Source: Desulfopila sp. IMCC35006
GTDB taxonomy: Bacteria; Desulfobacterota; Desulfobulbia; Desulfobulbales; Desulfocapsaceae
DNA: 64,000 nucleotides
Direction: 5' to 3'
Assembly: GCF_005116645.1 (NCBI RefSeq)
Contig: NZ_SWCM01000013.1
Location: 81,340 to 145,339, forward strand
The notes below the pieces were generated by a model. The model was not told where the DNA came from and did not search any database. It worked only from the letters and a program-made list of their open reading frames with translations. Within the stretch, counting starts at the first letter, position 1. Every line of letters starts with the position of its first letter. Of the stretch, positions 10,082 to 18,987 are shown piece after piece. Position numbers and translations under genes: made by a program.

Positions 10082-10424
10082 CCAGGGTTAAATTTTGGTA
10101 ATCGTTCACCAGCACCGAATCTGTTTTGTCTTCGGCCTTTAAGCGTAACACTCGTACAGCTTAAAAACCTCATCCGCACATCTCCGGCACCGGTAACCGT
10201 TTACATTTCTGAGGTAATTCTTGATTTGTCGGTTTTCCGGTGAACGGATACAAATTTTATCTGCGTCTGTTGAAATTGACAAAATCTCCTGCATCCCGTA
10301 AGTAAGAAGAGATAATGCCATATTCAGATATACCACAACTAACAGTCTCATAAAGAGTCGATTCTCAAGATGGCCAGCCCCTTGTGGGGATGCTTGTGAT
10401 GCCATCAGGTGCCGAGGGAACAAT
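10082..10424. other. Intergenic region holding a dispersed repeat copy
   Basis: These 343 bases separate rsmE (minus) and the PilZ gene (plus). The first two thirds hold copy 1 of the dispersed repeat described separately. The rest contains a short inverted pair (GATGGC near 10369, GCCATC near 10400) and the PilZ ribosome binding site (GAGGGAA, 10414-10420). A minus-strand frame is open from 10423 to 10139, but only its last part, inside the repeat, shows any conservation, and that only with the second copy. Confidence 0.6.
10101..10275. repeat. Dispersed repeat, copy 1
   Basis: This stretch of about 175 bases recurs at 18988-19153. Shared blocks include CGTTCACCAGCACCGAATCT at the left, CATCTCCGGCAC in the middle and GGTTTTCCGGTGAACGG at the right. 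The ends are inverted (CGTTCACC / GGTGAACG), and the left block can also pair with the middle block, so the element can fold. On the minus strand both copies keep one frame open that reads RSPEN...CRRCA.EV.KLY, with some synonymous differences. It may be a REP-like or non-autonomous mobile repeat, or a degenerate small zinc-ribbon gene. Confidence 0.75.
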
Positions 10425-10793
10425 ATGTCGATTGAACGAAGAGAACAGAAACGATTTTCTCTTAACCTTCAAGCCAAAATATCATACAGACATATCGATG
10501 ATCCTGCTCCGGTCATTGATACGGTTGCGGCAAATATCAGCTCCGGCGGGGCCTTTATTCAAACTGCCCATAAATTCCCCATGGCTGCCAAGGTTAAAAT
10601 CGAATTTTATCTCAGCCTTGCCGACCTGAAAAGACTGCGTTTCATCCTCTCGGTGGAAAGCCTGAGACAGCTTACCGATCAGAACGTCTGGGTCATCGCC
10701 AACGGAATCGTCATCCGCCAGGAAAAGGATGGGGTGGGGATCATTTTCGACACCGATTACCAGCTTACCCCGATGCAGGGCCGAGCGACATAA
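10425..10793 (+). CDS. PilZ domain protein
   Basis: This is a stand-alone PilZ domain of 122 residues, a family that binds cyclic di-GMP and controls motility, exopolysaccharide or adhesion. The N-terminal arginine motif is present (ERREQKRF, residues 4-11), as is the second motif in the form NISSGGAF (residues 41-48), matching the D/NxSxxG consensus. No membrane segment is visible, so it acts in the cytoplasm. ATG 10425 is preceded by GAGGGAA at a good distance. It stands alone, convergent with prmA. Its output partner cannot be named from context. Confidence 0.85.
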   Translation: MSIERREQKRFSLNLQAKISYRHIDDPAPVIDTVAANISSGGAFIQTAHKFPMAAKVKIEFYLSLADLKRLRFILSVESLRQLTDQNVWVIANGIVIRQEKDGVGIIFDTDYQLTPMQGRAT

Positions 10794-10816
10794 TACCAGA
10801 GGCCCGGCACGGCTTC

Positions 10817-11749
10817 TCACTCTTTTTTAAAGCATAACGCGGCCCACTCCTGACAACTCTGACGCCCCGAGAGCCGCATGCCTCTTGCCGTAAATACGTC
10901 TGTTATACTGGCAACCTGGTCTCCGGCCAGTATCCCGGACAGAATCAGGGTACCGCCGTCTGCCGTCAAACGGGTCAGGTCATCGGCCATGCGGACCAGA
11001 ACATCATGGACAATATTGGCAACCACTATGGCAAAGGATTCCTGCAGCGCAGAAAGCGGTGCAAGGCTTACCTGCATATGTTCCTGCAAGGAATTTAACT
11101 GCACATTCTGCTCCGCGGCAGAAACCGCCTCCGGATCGTTGTCTATCCCTAAGACATCTCCTGCGCCAAAAAGCAATGCCGCCATGCCGAGAATTCCTGT
11201 GCCGGTACCCACGTCCAGGAGTCGCTGCCCGCCCCCCTGGGCCAGAGTCTGCCGGATAAAATCGACTGAAAGGCTGGTGGTCGCATGGTGGCCGGTACCA
11301 AAAGCCATGCCCGGATCCATGACGAGAACCGCCTCCCCGGCAGCCGGTCGATATTCTTCCCAGGTGGGGGCAATAACCAGGCCAGGCACGATGGCAAACG
11401 GTTTAAAATGCTGTTTCCAGCTTTTCCCCCAATCCTCTTCCTCAATCATAGTTGACGAAAGGATAGGTGTCTGAACACTGAATATCTCAGCCAATTCAGA
11501 AAGATATGCGGACACCTGACCAAGAATACCGTCCACCTCATGCGGCAATAAATCAGCTTTTTGAATATAACCGTTGACCGTTCCGTATAGAAGTTCATCA
11601 CGGGCACCCGTCTCCACCCCCGCATCAAACACCCCGACCAGATAATCGCTGATCGATTCCACCAGCTGAGGCTCTGCCTTGATTGTTATCTTCAACCATT
11701 TCTTTCCGGCCTTCTGCCCGCTCGTATCCTTTATCAATTCCCTCACCAT
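10817..11749 (-). CDS. prmA: Ribosomal protein L11 methyltransferase
   Basis: PrmA trimethylates ribosomal protein L11 using S-adenosylmethionine. The N-terminal substrate-recognition part contains the usual EEDWGKSWKQHFKPF. The methyltransferase core has VMDPGMAFGTGHHATT, motif I (LLDVGTGTGILGMAA) and the catalytic-loop motif VANIVHDVL, the NIxxxxL form. The chosen ATG at 11749 gives about 310 residues; TTG 11764 would add five. The gene is divergent from letA and convergent with the PilZ gene. The N-terminus is slightly longer than average. Confidence 0.94.
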   Translation of the reverse strand: MVRELIKDTSGQKAGKKWLKITIKAEPQLVESISDYLVGVFDAGVETGARDELLYGTVNGYIQKADLLPHEVDGILGQVSAYLSELAEIFSVQTPILSSTMIEEEDWGKSWKQHFKPFAIVPGLVIAPTWEEYRPAAGEAVLVMDPGMAFGTGHHATTSLSVDFIRQTLAQGGGQRLLDVGTGTGILGMAALLFGAGDVLGIDNDPEAVSAAEQNVQLNSLQEHMQVSLAPLSALQESFAIVVANIVHDVLVRMADDLTRLTADGGTLILSGILAGDQVASITDVFTARGMRLSGRQSCQEWAALCFKKE

Positions 11750-11958
11750 GCCTGTCGTACCCAAATCCAGGGTAACAATAGTTTTTCATATGACAAACGA
11801 TCAACTTCACATTAGTATACTGTGCAGGAAGTTTTTCGATGTCGGAGTTCAAGCCCTGTTGCATAGGGTGCTTATCTGCTTAGCCATCCCCGATCCGTGG
11901 TTTTTACCAGATTTTTATACAGAACGAATGTATTCTTTTGTCTTTAAAAAGGTCTGCA

Positions 11959-13299
11959 GTGCAATTTGATCCAAAAGATTTTGACCACTTAACTGCCTGT
12001 CCCGACTGCGATCTGCTTTTGCAGAAGACAGAGGCGCCCGCCGGACATTCTATCCTCTGCCCCCGTTGCGGCAAGACTATAAGCAGGAGAAACAGCGATT
12101 CAATTAGAAAAGCGCTGGCCCTGAGCATTGCCGGTCTGCTCATGTACCTCCCGGCAATGCTTCTCCCGCTTATGACCATGGAATCATTTGGTTTCAGCGA
12201 TTCGGCCAATATTATTGACTCACTCTTTGACTTTTACAATAACGGCTATTATCTGGTCTCGTTTATGGTCCTGCTCTCGGCGGTCATCTTCCCGCTGATG
12301 CTGCTGAGCTCCGTCTTTATAATTTCCCTCCAGCTCTACCGGCAAAAATATCCATGGTATCTGGCCAGGCTCTTTAGGAGCTACCTGCATCTGGAGGAAT
12401 GGGCGATGGTTGAAGTGTACCTGCTCGGCATTATGGTCACGGTCATCAAGATGGGAAGCAGTACCGACATTTCGTATAATACCGGAATCTTCTGTTTCAC
12501 CGGCCTCGTTTTGCTCACAATCGCTCTTGCCGCCGCCATCGACCGCGATTTTTTCTGGCAGACCATTGAAGATAAAAAGCAAAAAAACAACGCCCCGGTT
12601 GCAGCCCAGCCACCTGTGGTTGTCCATGCCAGCGATGGCGGAATTGTTACCGCCGCCATGCAGGGTTTGAGCCAGTGCCATATCTGCCATAAACTCTCGC
12701 CGACGAACCATGGCACCAAAAAATGTCCACGCTGCGGCGAGCCACTGCACCTTCGACATCCGTCCAGTATATCAAAGACCTGGGCCCTGGTGCTCACCTC
12801 GACAATTTTTCTGGCTCCGGCCAATCTGCTGCCGATAATGCGGGTTGATTTTCTCGGTGTTCCCAGTCGATCAACTATTATGGACGGAATTATCTATTTT
12901 TTTCAACACGGTTCCTATTTCATAGGCCTGATCATTTTTACCGCATCTGTTCTGGTGCCCATCTTCAAGATAGTCGGCCTCACCATCCTGCTGCTTTCCA
13001 CCCGGCCATGCAGCAACAGGCTACTCAGACAACGGGCAAAAATGTTTCGATTTATTACTTTTATCGGCAGATGGTCAATGCTCGACATCTTTGTCATCGC
13101 CCTTCTGTCCGTTCTGGTCAACTTTGGCTTTTTCACGTCCATACATGCTGCCCCGGCAGCCACCTATTTCTGCATTGTCGTCGCCTCTACCATGTTTGCG
13201 GTCATCACCTTCGACCCGCGCCTCATATGGGATAGATGCAGCCAGCCACAGCAGGCGGGCAGTAAAAACTCTCGAATAACTTCTGGAAACAACCCATGA
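11959..13299 (+). CDS. letA: LetA/PqiA-family membrane protein
   Basis: LetA (YebS) and PqiA are multi-pass inner-membrane proteins that work with MCE-domain tunnels in moving phospholipids between membranes. Two homologous halves are visible, each opening with a zinc ribbon: CPDCDLLL...CPRCGKT (residues about 13-42) and CHICHKL...CPRCGEP (about 235-265). Each is followed by four membrane helices. GTG 11959 is preferred because AAAAAGG lies six bases upstream; TTG 11938 is the longer alternative. It overlaps letB by 4 bases. Because the partner has seven MCE domains, LetA is a better name than PqiA. Confidence 0.88.
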   Translation: MQFDPKDFDHLTACPDCDLLLQKTEAPAGHSILCPRCGKTISRRNSDSIRKALALSIAGLLMYLPAMLLPLMTMESFGFSDSANIIDSLFDFYNNGYYLVSFMVLLSAVIFPLMLLSSVFIISLQLYRQKYPWYLARLFRSYLHLEEWAMVEVYLLGIMVTVIKMGSSTDISYNTGIFCFTGLVLLTIALAAAIDRDFFWQTIEDKKQKNNAPVAAQPPVVVHASDGGIVTAAMQGLSQCHICHKLSPTNHGTKKCPRCGEPLHLRHPSSISKTWALVLTSTIFLAPANLLPIMRVDFLGVPSRSTIMDGIIYFFQHGSYFIGLIIFTASVLVPIFKIVGLTILLLSTRPCSNRLLRQRAKMFRFITFIGRWSMLDIFVIALLSVLVNFGFFTSIHAAPAATYFCIVVASTMFAVITFDPRLIWDRCSQPQQAGSKNSRITSGNNP

Positions 13300-16013
13300 C
13301 AACCGAACCTGTTGTTGAAAAAAATCGCGGTATTTCAGTAATATGGACTTTACCAGTCATTGCTCTATGTATCTGCGGCTGGCTCATCTATAACAGCTAC
13401 AGAGATGCCGGGGTGGAAATAACCATCTTGTTCAAGGATGCAACCGGCATCGTCTCGGGTAAAACCCAGATCATGGCCAGGGGTATTCCGGTCGGCCTTG
13501 TCACTAAAGTCCTGCCCGACCTGGACAACCAGCAGGCCAAAGCGATAGCGAAAATGGACAAGGACGTCGTCAGCCATCTTGTTGAAGACACCCTGTTCTG
13601 GGTGGTTCGACCGCAACTGTCGGCAAGTTCGGTCCAGGGGCTAGACACCATTCTCTCCGGCAGCTATATAGGCATTCAAATCGGCTCCTCGACAAAAGCA
13701 CGACGAGAATTTCAGGGCCTCACTTCCTCCCCGCCGGTTTCGCCGGAGACACCCGGCCTTCACGTGCGGCTGACGACCGATATGCTCGGGTCGATCCAGA
13801 CGGGAACGGGTGTCTATTATCGAAATATCGAGATTGGTAAAGTCCAGGCCTATCGGCTCGTCCAGGATAAAAATGTCCAGATCGATCTCTTCATACAGCC
13901 AGAGTTTGCCCACCTGGTAAGGGAAGGCAGTCGTTTCTGCAACTCCAGCGGCATCCAGATAAGCGGCAAATTGCCCAATGTGAAGATCCAGGTGGAATCC
14001 CTGGCTTCGCTGGTGCGAGGCGGCATACTGCTGTACACCCCGGAACAACTTCAGCACAGCCCGGCAGCTATCAGCCGCCAGGTTTTTCCGCTGTATCCCG
14101 ATCTCGAGTCGGCAAATTACGGTATCCCGCTGAACTTAACCCTCTCCTCCGGAGAGGATATAGTCGAGAAATCAACCAAGGTCATGTATCGCGGCCTGGA
14201 AGCAGGATTTGTCAAGGATATCCAGATTAACAACGATCCACAGAGGACTGTCACAGCCCACATTCTGCTTGACCCGAAAGCAGAACTCATCCTCCGGAAA
14301 AACACCAAGTTCTGGCTGGTGAAACCGGAGGTTTCGGCCGCAGGAATAGATAATCTCAGTTCACTTTTCTCCGGGGCCCATATAACCTTTCAACCGGGTG
14401 ATGGACCATTTCAGGACAGCTTTGATATCCTGCCTGAACCCCCTCCGCAGACACCGTTAAGAAATGGCCGGTCTTTCGTGCTTGTCTCGGAGGACCCCAT
14501 CGACATTTCCGCCAAATCCCCCGTTTATTTCAAAAACATCCAGGTAGGCGAGATCGTGGCTGTCGATCTGGAAAAATCTGCCGCAAACATCCGGACTACC
14601 CTGTTTATCTACCAGGAATACCTCCACCTGCTCAGCAAAAATTCCATCTTCTGGAAGCATTCCGGTTTGCAGGTTGACGCGAGCCTCGATCAGGGATTGC
14701 AGGTTTCAACGGGACCACTGGCCAACCTGCTCAGTGGAGGATTGAGCTTCATAACCCCTGAAAAACAGAAAAAACAAAAGAATGTCACGCCGGAAGAAGG
14801 TTTTCGGTTTCCGCTGTATTCAAGCTATAAAGACGCACTTGCCAAAGTTCCCGACCTGCAGCCTTCCGGTAAACACTTTCTGCTGATGTCCGAAGATGCG
14901 CAATCTCTTTCCATCGGCGCGCCGATACTCCATAAAAATATTAAAATCGGCGAGATTGAAGACTTTCGTCTGACCCCCGACCAGCAGGGCGTCCTGATCG
15001 AGTGTTTTGTTTACAACCAATACAAGAACCTTATCAACGAAAAAACCAGATTCTACAACGCCAGCGGCGTCCGGGTGTCAGGCGGGCTGACCGGCCTCAA
15101 CCTGCAGACCGGGTCACTCCAGTCCATGCTGGCCGGCGGCATTGGTTGCATTAATGTATCCGATGGAGCCCCGCTCAGCTCGACCAAGCCCTATCCACTC
15201 TATGCCAACCAGCAGGAAGCGCTGCAGGCTGACAAGATAGAGCTGACCGTAATACTCAAAGACAATTACGGTCTGAAGGAAGGTGCACCGGTAAAACACA
15301 AGGGCATTGAAATCGGTCAGATAACCAGGCTCACCCTTGCGGAAAATCTGCAAACAATTGTCGGCACAATCCGCATCAACAGAAATGCCATGCAGCTGTT
15401 CAGATCCGGCACCCTGATATGGGTCGAACAGGCCGAGGTGAGCCTGGCCGGGGTTAAAAATGTCCAGTCCATCCTGTTTGGTTCGTACCTGAGCATCCTC
15501 CAGGGCAACGGCCCGCTTGTCCAAACATTCAAGGTGCTGCCAAAACCGCCGCAAACGGAGATCGCCGACCGTGACGGGCTCGGGATAGTGCTGGAGACCC
15601 AGCATCTCGGCTCCCTCAGTGTCGGCTCGCCGGTCTATTATCGGCAGGTCCAGGTTGGACGGGTTACCGGGTATGAACTCTCGCCCACCTTTCAGAAAGT
15701 GCTGGTATTTGTTTCCATAGCCAAGGAGTATAGTGCAATCATCTGGAAAAATACCCGGTTCTGGAATGTCAGCGGCGCCAAACTCGAGGGCGGACTGTTC
15801 TCTGGCGTTACCGTCTCCACGGCATCCCTTGAAGCGGTCATGCGTGGGGGCATAGCGCTCTCTACTCCAAATATCGGTCAAACCGGTTCGGCGATGGTAT
15901 CCGGCCACCATTTCACCCTCTACGACAAACCGGAGCCGGAGTGGCTCGACTGGAACCCAGATATCGCTCAGCTAGAGAAGAAAGGGGCTCCGCGTCTTTC
16001 CGGAACAAAGTAA
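13296..16013 (+). CDS. letB: LetB-like protein with seven MCE domains
   Basis: This 905-residue protein has one N-terminal membrane helix (about 13-30) and seven consecutive MCE domains. Their conserved cores are recognisable as ARGIPVGLV, YRNIEIGKV, YRGLEAGFV, FKNIQVGEI, HKNIKIGEI, HKGIEIGQI and YRQVQVGRV, spaced roughly every 110-125 residues. In E. coli LetB (YebT) seven stacked MCE rings form a periplasm-spanning lipid tunnel, whereas PqiB has three MCE domains. The domain count and the coupled letA gene support the LetAB assignment. The C-terminal stretch after residue 880 is short and charged. No downstream pqiC-like lipoprotein gene is present. Confidence 0.9.
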   Translation: MTTEPVVEKNRGISVIWTLPVIALCICGWLIYNSYRDAGVEITILFKDATGIVSGKTQIMARGIPVGLVTKVLPDLDNQQAKAIAKMDKDVVSHLVEDTLFWVVRPQLSASSVQGLDTILSGSYIGIQIGSSTKARREFQGLTSSPPVSPETPGLHVRLTTDMLGSIQTGTGVYYRNIEIGKVQAYRLVQDKNVQIDLFIQPEFAHLVREGSRFCNSSGIQISGKLPNVKIQVESLASLVRGGILLYTPEQLQHSPAAISRQVFPLYPDLESANYGIPLNLTLSSGEDIVEKSTKVMYRGLEAGFVKDIQINNDPQRTVTAHILLDPKAELILRKNTKFWLVKPEVSAAGIDNLSSLFSGAHITFQPGDGPFQDSFDILPEPPPQTPLRNGRSFVLVSEDPIDISAKSPVYFKNIQVGEIVAVDLEKSAANIRTTLFIYQEYLHLLSKNSIFWKHSGLQVDASLDQGLQVSTGPLANLLSGGLSFITPEKQKKQKNVTPEEGFRFPLYSSYKDALAKVPDLQPSGKHFLLMSEDAQSLSIGAPILHKNIKIGEIEDFRLTPDQQGVLIECFVYNQYKNLINEKTRFYNASGVRVSGGLTGLNLQTGSLQSMLAGGIGCINVSDGAPLSSTKPYPLYANQQEALQADKIELTVILKDNYGLKEGAPVKHKGIEIGQITRLTLAENLQTIVGTIRINRNAMQLFRSGTLIWVEQAEVSLAGVKNVQSILFGSYLSILQGNGPLVQTFKVLPKPPQTEIADRDGLGIVLETQHLGSLSVGSPVYYRQVQVGRVTGYELSPTFQKVLVFVSIAKEYSAIIWKNTRFWNVSGAKLEGGLFSGVTVSTASLEAVMRGGIALSTPNIGQTGSAMVSGHHFTLYDKPEPEWLDWNPDIAQLEKKGAPRLSGTK

Positions 16014-16054
16014 TGTAACTAAAGCCTCACTTGCAAAAATCCTGGAGATTATTA

Positions 16055-16617
16055 TTAGTGAATTAGAAATAGTTTACTTGTGCTGTTTACAAGTAAACTA
16101 TTTCGTGAATGAACTTATCCCGCAACGCTTTTAGGCGGGATTAGTGAAACCACAATTACATCCAATGCTTCATACGAAGGAACTCTTTCGTGAATGAACT
16201 TACACCCCTCAAGGGGGTACTATACAGAGTCCCGCAACGCTTTTAGGCGGGATTAGTGAAACCACAATTACATCCAATGCTTTATGAGAAAGGCTCTATT
16301 TCGTGAATGAACTTATCCCCGCACAGCACGGGGACTAAACAGAGCACCCCTCAAGGGGGTACTATACAGAGTCCCGCAGCGCTTTTGGGCGGGATTAGTG
16401 ATTTAGCAAATTATCTCGTGAATGAACTGATACCCAAGAAGGGGGGTGCTAAACAGAGTACCCGCAAGGGGCATTAAAAAGAGTCCCGCAACGCTTTTTG
16501 GCGGGATTAGTGAGCTATCATAGACATTAAGTACCTTCAACAAGGCTCAATTTTGTGAATAAACGTATCCCCGCACAGCACGGGGACTAAACAGAGCACC
16601 CCTCAAGGGGGTACTAA
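16055..16617. repeat. Array of five hairpin-rich repeat units
   Basis: Five units of about 80-160 bases share the order TTAGTGA, variable segment, TTTCGTGAATGAACTT, zero to two short GC hairpins, then the hairpin TCCCGC...GGCGGGA, then TTAGTGA again. TTTCGTGAATGAACTT or close variants occur at 16101, 16186, 16299, 16413 and 16551. The GGCGGGA hairpin with TTAGTGA occurs at 16118, 16230, 16372 and 16484. The small hairpins differ (CCCCGCACAGCACGGGG, ACCCCTCAAGGGGGT, others) but are joined by the near-constant linker ACTAAACAGAG. Two variable segments (16148-16185 and 16260-16298) are almost identical. The function is unknown; direct repeats of this size with differing stems are unlike CRISPR. 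Confidence 0.9.
16066..16104. repeat. Left boundary hairpin of the array
   Basis: GAAATAGTTTACTTG (16066-16080) pairs perfectly with 16090-16104 around the loop TGCTGTTTA. It is preceded by TTAGTGA and followed by GTGAATGAACTT. The same frame of flanking motifs surrounds a different but equally perfect stem at 17183-17215, downstream of the HsdR-N-like ORF. Confidence 0.9.
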
Positions 16618-16632
16618 AAATAACGATACCCA

Positions 16633-17175
16633 ATGCCTGTTCCCAAACCCCATCACCTCATCTACGGAACCCTCAGGGATTATCTGACCAACGAGGAACT
16701 GACCGACACCGACGACGAACGTATCCGCCAGGATCTAAGCCGTTTAATGGTGGAGCAAAAGGGCTTTGACCGAGAACAGCTGCAACCAAGACTGAAGATC
16801 GAAACCCTCTTCTCCCGATGTTTTGTCGTGTCAACCATCGAACTGACAGTTTCCCTGTCAGAAAAACAATATATGATCATTCGCTATGGCCCGGGCTCCC
16901 TGGTCAGCAGGGAGCGGGCGGCAATAGCTGCAGCCAGAGTCATCAACCGGGAGTACTGTCTGCCCCTTGCCGTTGTGACCAACGGCCGGGATGCCGAACT
17001 TTTAGACACTAGAACTGGCAAGATTCTTGGTTATGGATTAGACTCCATTCCGGATCGACAGACTCTTGAAAAAATGGCCCCACAATTAGTATTCTATCCA
17101 CCGCCCGAGCCCAAACGCAGAGAGCAGGAATTACGGATACTCAACGCTTTTGATGTGGAGCGCTGCTGTTATTAG
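16633..17175 (+). CDS. HsdR N-terminal-domain-like small protein
   Basis: This 180-residue protein resembles the stand-alone type I restriction enzyme HsdR N-terminal domain family (HSDR_N_2-like), which has a PD-(D/E)XK-type fold. Recognisable parts are RQDLSRLMVEQKGFDREQLQ and, near residue 115, LPLAVVTNGRDAELLDTRTG. No HsdM or HsdS genes and no helicase domain are present, so it is not a restriction system by itself. Nuclease residues are not clear: QPRLKIE is in place, but a full D-(D/E)XK set is not evident. The gene is tightly enclosed by the repeat array, and its stop codon lies inside a TTAGTGA motif. The family call is from memory of similar proteins. Confidence 0.6.
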   Translation: MPVPKPHHLIYGTLRDYLTNEELTDTDDERIRQDLSRLMVEQKGFDREQLQPRLKIETLFSRCFVVSTIELTVSLSEKQYMIIRYGPGSLVSRERAAIAAARVINREYCLPLAVVTNGRDAELLDTRTGKILGYGLDSIPDRQTLEKMAPQLVFYPPPEPKRREQELRILNAFDVERCCY

Positions 17176-17283
17176 TGACTTAGAAATTTTTTCTTGCTGT
17201 TCAAGAAAAAATTTCGTGAATGAACTTGCACCCCGCAAGGGGGTACTAAACAGAGTCCCGCAATGCTTTTGGGCGGGATGAGA
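17172..17283. repeat. Sixth hairpin repeat unit, downstream of the HsdR-N-like ORF
   Basis: This unit has the same layout as the upstream array: TTAGTGA (17172-17178), a perfect 14-bp stem (17183-17196 with 17202-17215, loop CTGTT), TTTCGTGAATGAACTT (17212-17227), the small hairpin ACCCCGCAAGGGGGT, the linker ACTAAACAGAG, and TCCCGC...GGCGGGA (17256-17278). The final TTAGTGA is degraded to TGAGA. The array therefore brackets the ORF on both sides. The remaining bases up to 17362 are AT-rich leader for the DAHP synthase gene. Confidence 0.88.
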
Positions 17284-17362
17284 TTTTAAATTGCACGCAC
17301 ACCCCCAGTTGCCAACAATAAATAATCAACAATAAACATAACTAAAGACCGCCGAGGAAAAC

Positions 17363-18715
17363 ATGACGCCTACCGAGCACAAAAACTGGACGAAATCAAG
17401 CTGGCAAAAGTTTACAGCGCTGCAGCAGCCAACCTGGCCGGACCAGGAGGCTGTTGACAAAGTTCTTACCAATTTAGCCCTGCTGCCCCCTCTGGTCTTT
17501 GCCGGTGAGATTCGTTCCCTCAAGCAGCTTCTGGCCAAGGCAGTAACCGGAGACGCTTTTCTGCTCCAGGGTGGTGACTGCTCGGAAAACTTTGCTCAGG
17601 TTACCGCCCCAAACATCCGCGAAACCTTGAAAGTTCTGCTGCAGATGGCGGTAGTGCTCACCTACGCCGGGGGTAAGCCGGTGATTAAGGTTGGCAGGAT
17701 TGCCGGCCAGTTTGCCAAGCCGCGTTCCTCCGATACCGAAATTATCGACGGGGTGGAACTGCCCTCCTACCGGGGCGATATGGTCAATTCTGCCGAGTTC
17801 ACCCCGGAGTCCCGTAACCCGAACCCCAAGTTCATGCTGAAGGGGTATAACATGGCCGCTTCAACCCTCAACCTTCTGCGCGCCTTTACCCGGGGCGGTT
17901 TTGGCTCTCTGCAGAGGGTGCAGGCATGGAACCAGGAATTCGTCGCACATTCACCTATGGGTCGCTCTTATGATCGCTTAGCTAAACAGATCAGCCATGC
18001 CATCAGATTCATGGAAACCATCGGTATTTCCTCAGAAGCCCCGCAGATTCACCAAACCGAGCTTTTCACCTCCCATGAAGCCCTGCTCCTGCAATATGAA
18101 GAAGCAATGACCCGCATGGATTCCATCACCGGTGACTGGTACGATTGTTCGGCACATATGCTGTGGATCGGCGAGCGAACCCGACAGGTCGATGGTGCCC
18201 ATATCGAATTCCTGCGCGGGGTGCATAATCCGATCGGCCTGAAGCTCGGTCCGACCTATGACATCGATAATGTGAAACGCATTATCGATGTCATCAATCC
18301 TGACAACGAACCGGGAAGACTGACAATTATTACCCGACTTGGCATGAAAAAAGTTGAAAAAGCCCTGCCGCCGCTGCTGCGGGAGATGAAAAAAGAGGGC
18401 TTTAATATTGTCTGGAGCTGTGATCCGATGCATGCCAATACCTACACTGCAAAATCGGGACATAAAACCAGAAATTTCAATGATATCCTGTCCGAGATAA
18501 CCTGCTTTTTCGAGACCCACTGGTCTGAGGGTACTGTCCCAGGCGGCATCCATCTGGAGATGACCGGCAACAATGTCACAGAGTGTACTGGTGGAGCGCA
18601 TAACATCGTCGATGAAGAACTTGCCGAAAACTATATGACCAGCTGCGATCCCCGGCTCAATGCCGAACAAAGTCTGGAGGTCGCTTTCCAGATTGCCGAT
18701 ATGATCCGGAGCTGA
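17363..18715 (+). CDS. Class II 3-deoxy-7-phosphoheptulonate (DAHP) synthase
   Basis: This enzyme condenses phosphoenolpyruvate and erythrose 4-phosphate in the first step of the shikimate pathway. The 450-residue protein is the plant/Mycobacterium-type class II form. Diagnostic sequence includes LQGGDCSENF (metal-binding Cys), GRIAGQFAKPRSSD (PEP-binding), LGPTYDID and WSCDPMHANT. The N-terminal W-rich segment (WTKSSWQKFTALQQPTWPD) is typical. It is not linked to other aromatic amino acid genes here. The start ATG at 17363 has GAGGAAAAC just upstream. Confidence 0.95.
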   Translation: MTPTEHKNWTKSSWQKFTALQQPTWPDQEAVDKVLTNLALLPPLVFAGEIRSLKQLLAKAVTGDAFLLQGGDCSENFAQVTAPNIRETLKVLLQMAVVLTYAGGKPVIKVGRIAGQFAKPRSSDTEIIDGVELPSYRGDMVNSAEFTPESRNPNPKFMLKGYNMAASTLNLLRAFTRGGFGSLQRVQAWNQEFVAHSPMGRSYDRLAKQISHAIRFMETIGISSEAPQIHQTELFTSHEALLLQYEEAMTRMDSITGDWYDCSAHMLWIGERTRQVDGAHIEFLRGVHNPIGLKLGPTYDIDNVKRIIDVINPDNEPGRLTIITRLGMKKVEKALPPLLREMKKEGFNIVWSCDPMHANTYTAKSGHKTRNFNDILSEITCFFETHWSEGTVPGGIHLEMTGNNVTECTGGAHNIVDEELAENYMTSCDPRLNAEQSLEVAFQIADMIRS

Positions 18716-18770
18716 CACCCGGTGTCCCCCACCCTGCATTTCCCCTCATAAAACGGACGACACATTAGTG

Positions 18771-18805
18771 CAACTGGTTCCCATGCGGCGCATGGGAACC
18801 AGTTG
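18771..18805. repeat. 35-bp near-perfect palindrome
   Basis: The sequence reads CAACTGGTTCCCATGCG, one base, then the exact complement, giving 17-bp arms. Just outside it, TGCAACTGG on the left is matched by CCAGTTGCA on the right (18806-18815 area), so the right arm carries a partial duplication. There is no T-run after it, so it is a REP-like hairpin at least as plausibly as a terminator for the DAHP synthase gene. Confidence 0.85.
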
Positions 18806-18987
18806 ACCAGTTGCACGCCCAACTCACCACCTGCTGTTCCCGGTTTGATGATTACATTTCAGTAATCTTTCTTGACGGTCTTTTGTTCACGTTTACAGTA
18901 GTCTCCACAGACAGAAAACTGATTCGCCTTATCACTATTGATAATCGGCATGTGGCTGACGGATCTTCCTTAAGCAATCTTTTCGTA

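Larger units (their letters stand above)
16014..16632. other. 619-base non-coding stretch filled by a hairpin-rich repeat array
   Basis: Apart from the first 40 bases after letB, this whole interval is built of repeated, hairpin-forming modules (annotated next). No open frame with protein-like composition was seen. The array runs directly up to the start of the HsdR-N-like ORF. Confidence 0.85.

Noticed and set aside
10139..10423. Minus-strand 94-residue ORF through the dispersed repeat
   Set aside because: Only its last part, inside the repeat, resembles the second copy; the upstream part has no protein-like features and the start lies against the PilZ ribosome site.
16633..17175. Restriction-modification system
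   Set aside because: Only an HsdR-N-like domain is present; there is no methyltransferase, specificity subunit or helicase domain in the neighbourhood.
16055..17283. CRISPR array
   Set aside because: Unit lengths vary, the fixed words are split by hairpins of differing sequence, two spacers are nearly identical, and no cas genes are present.
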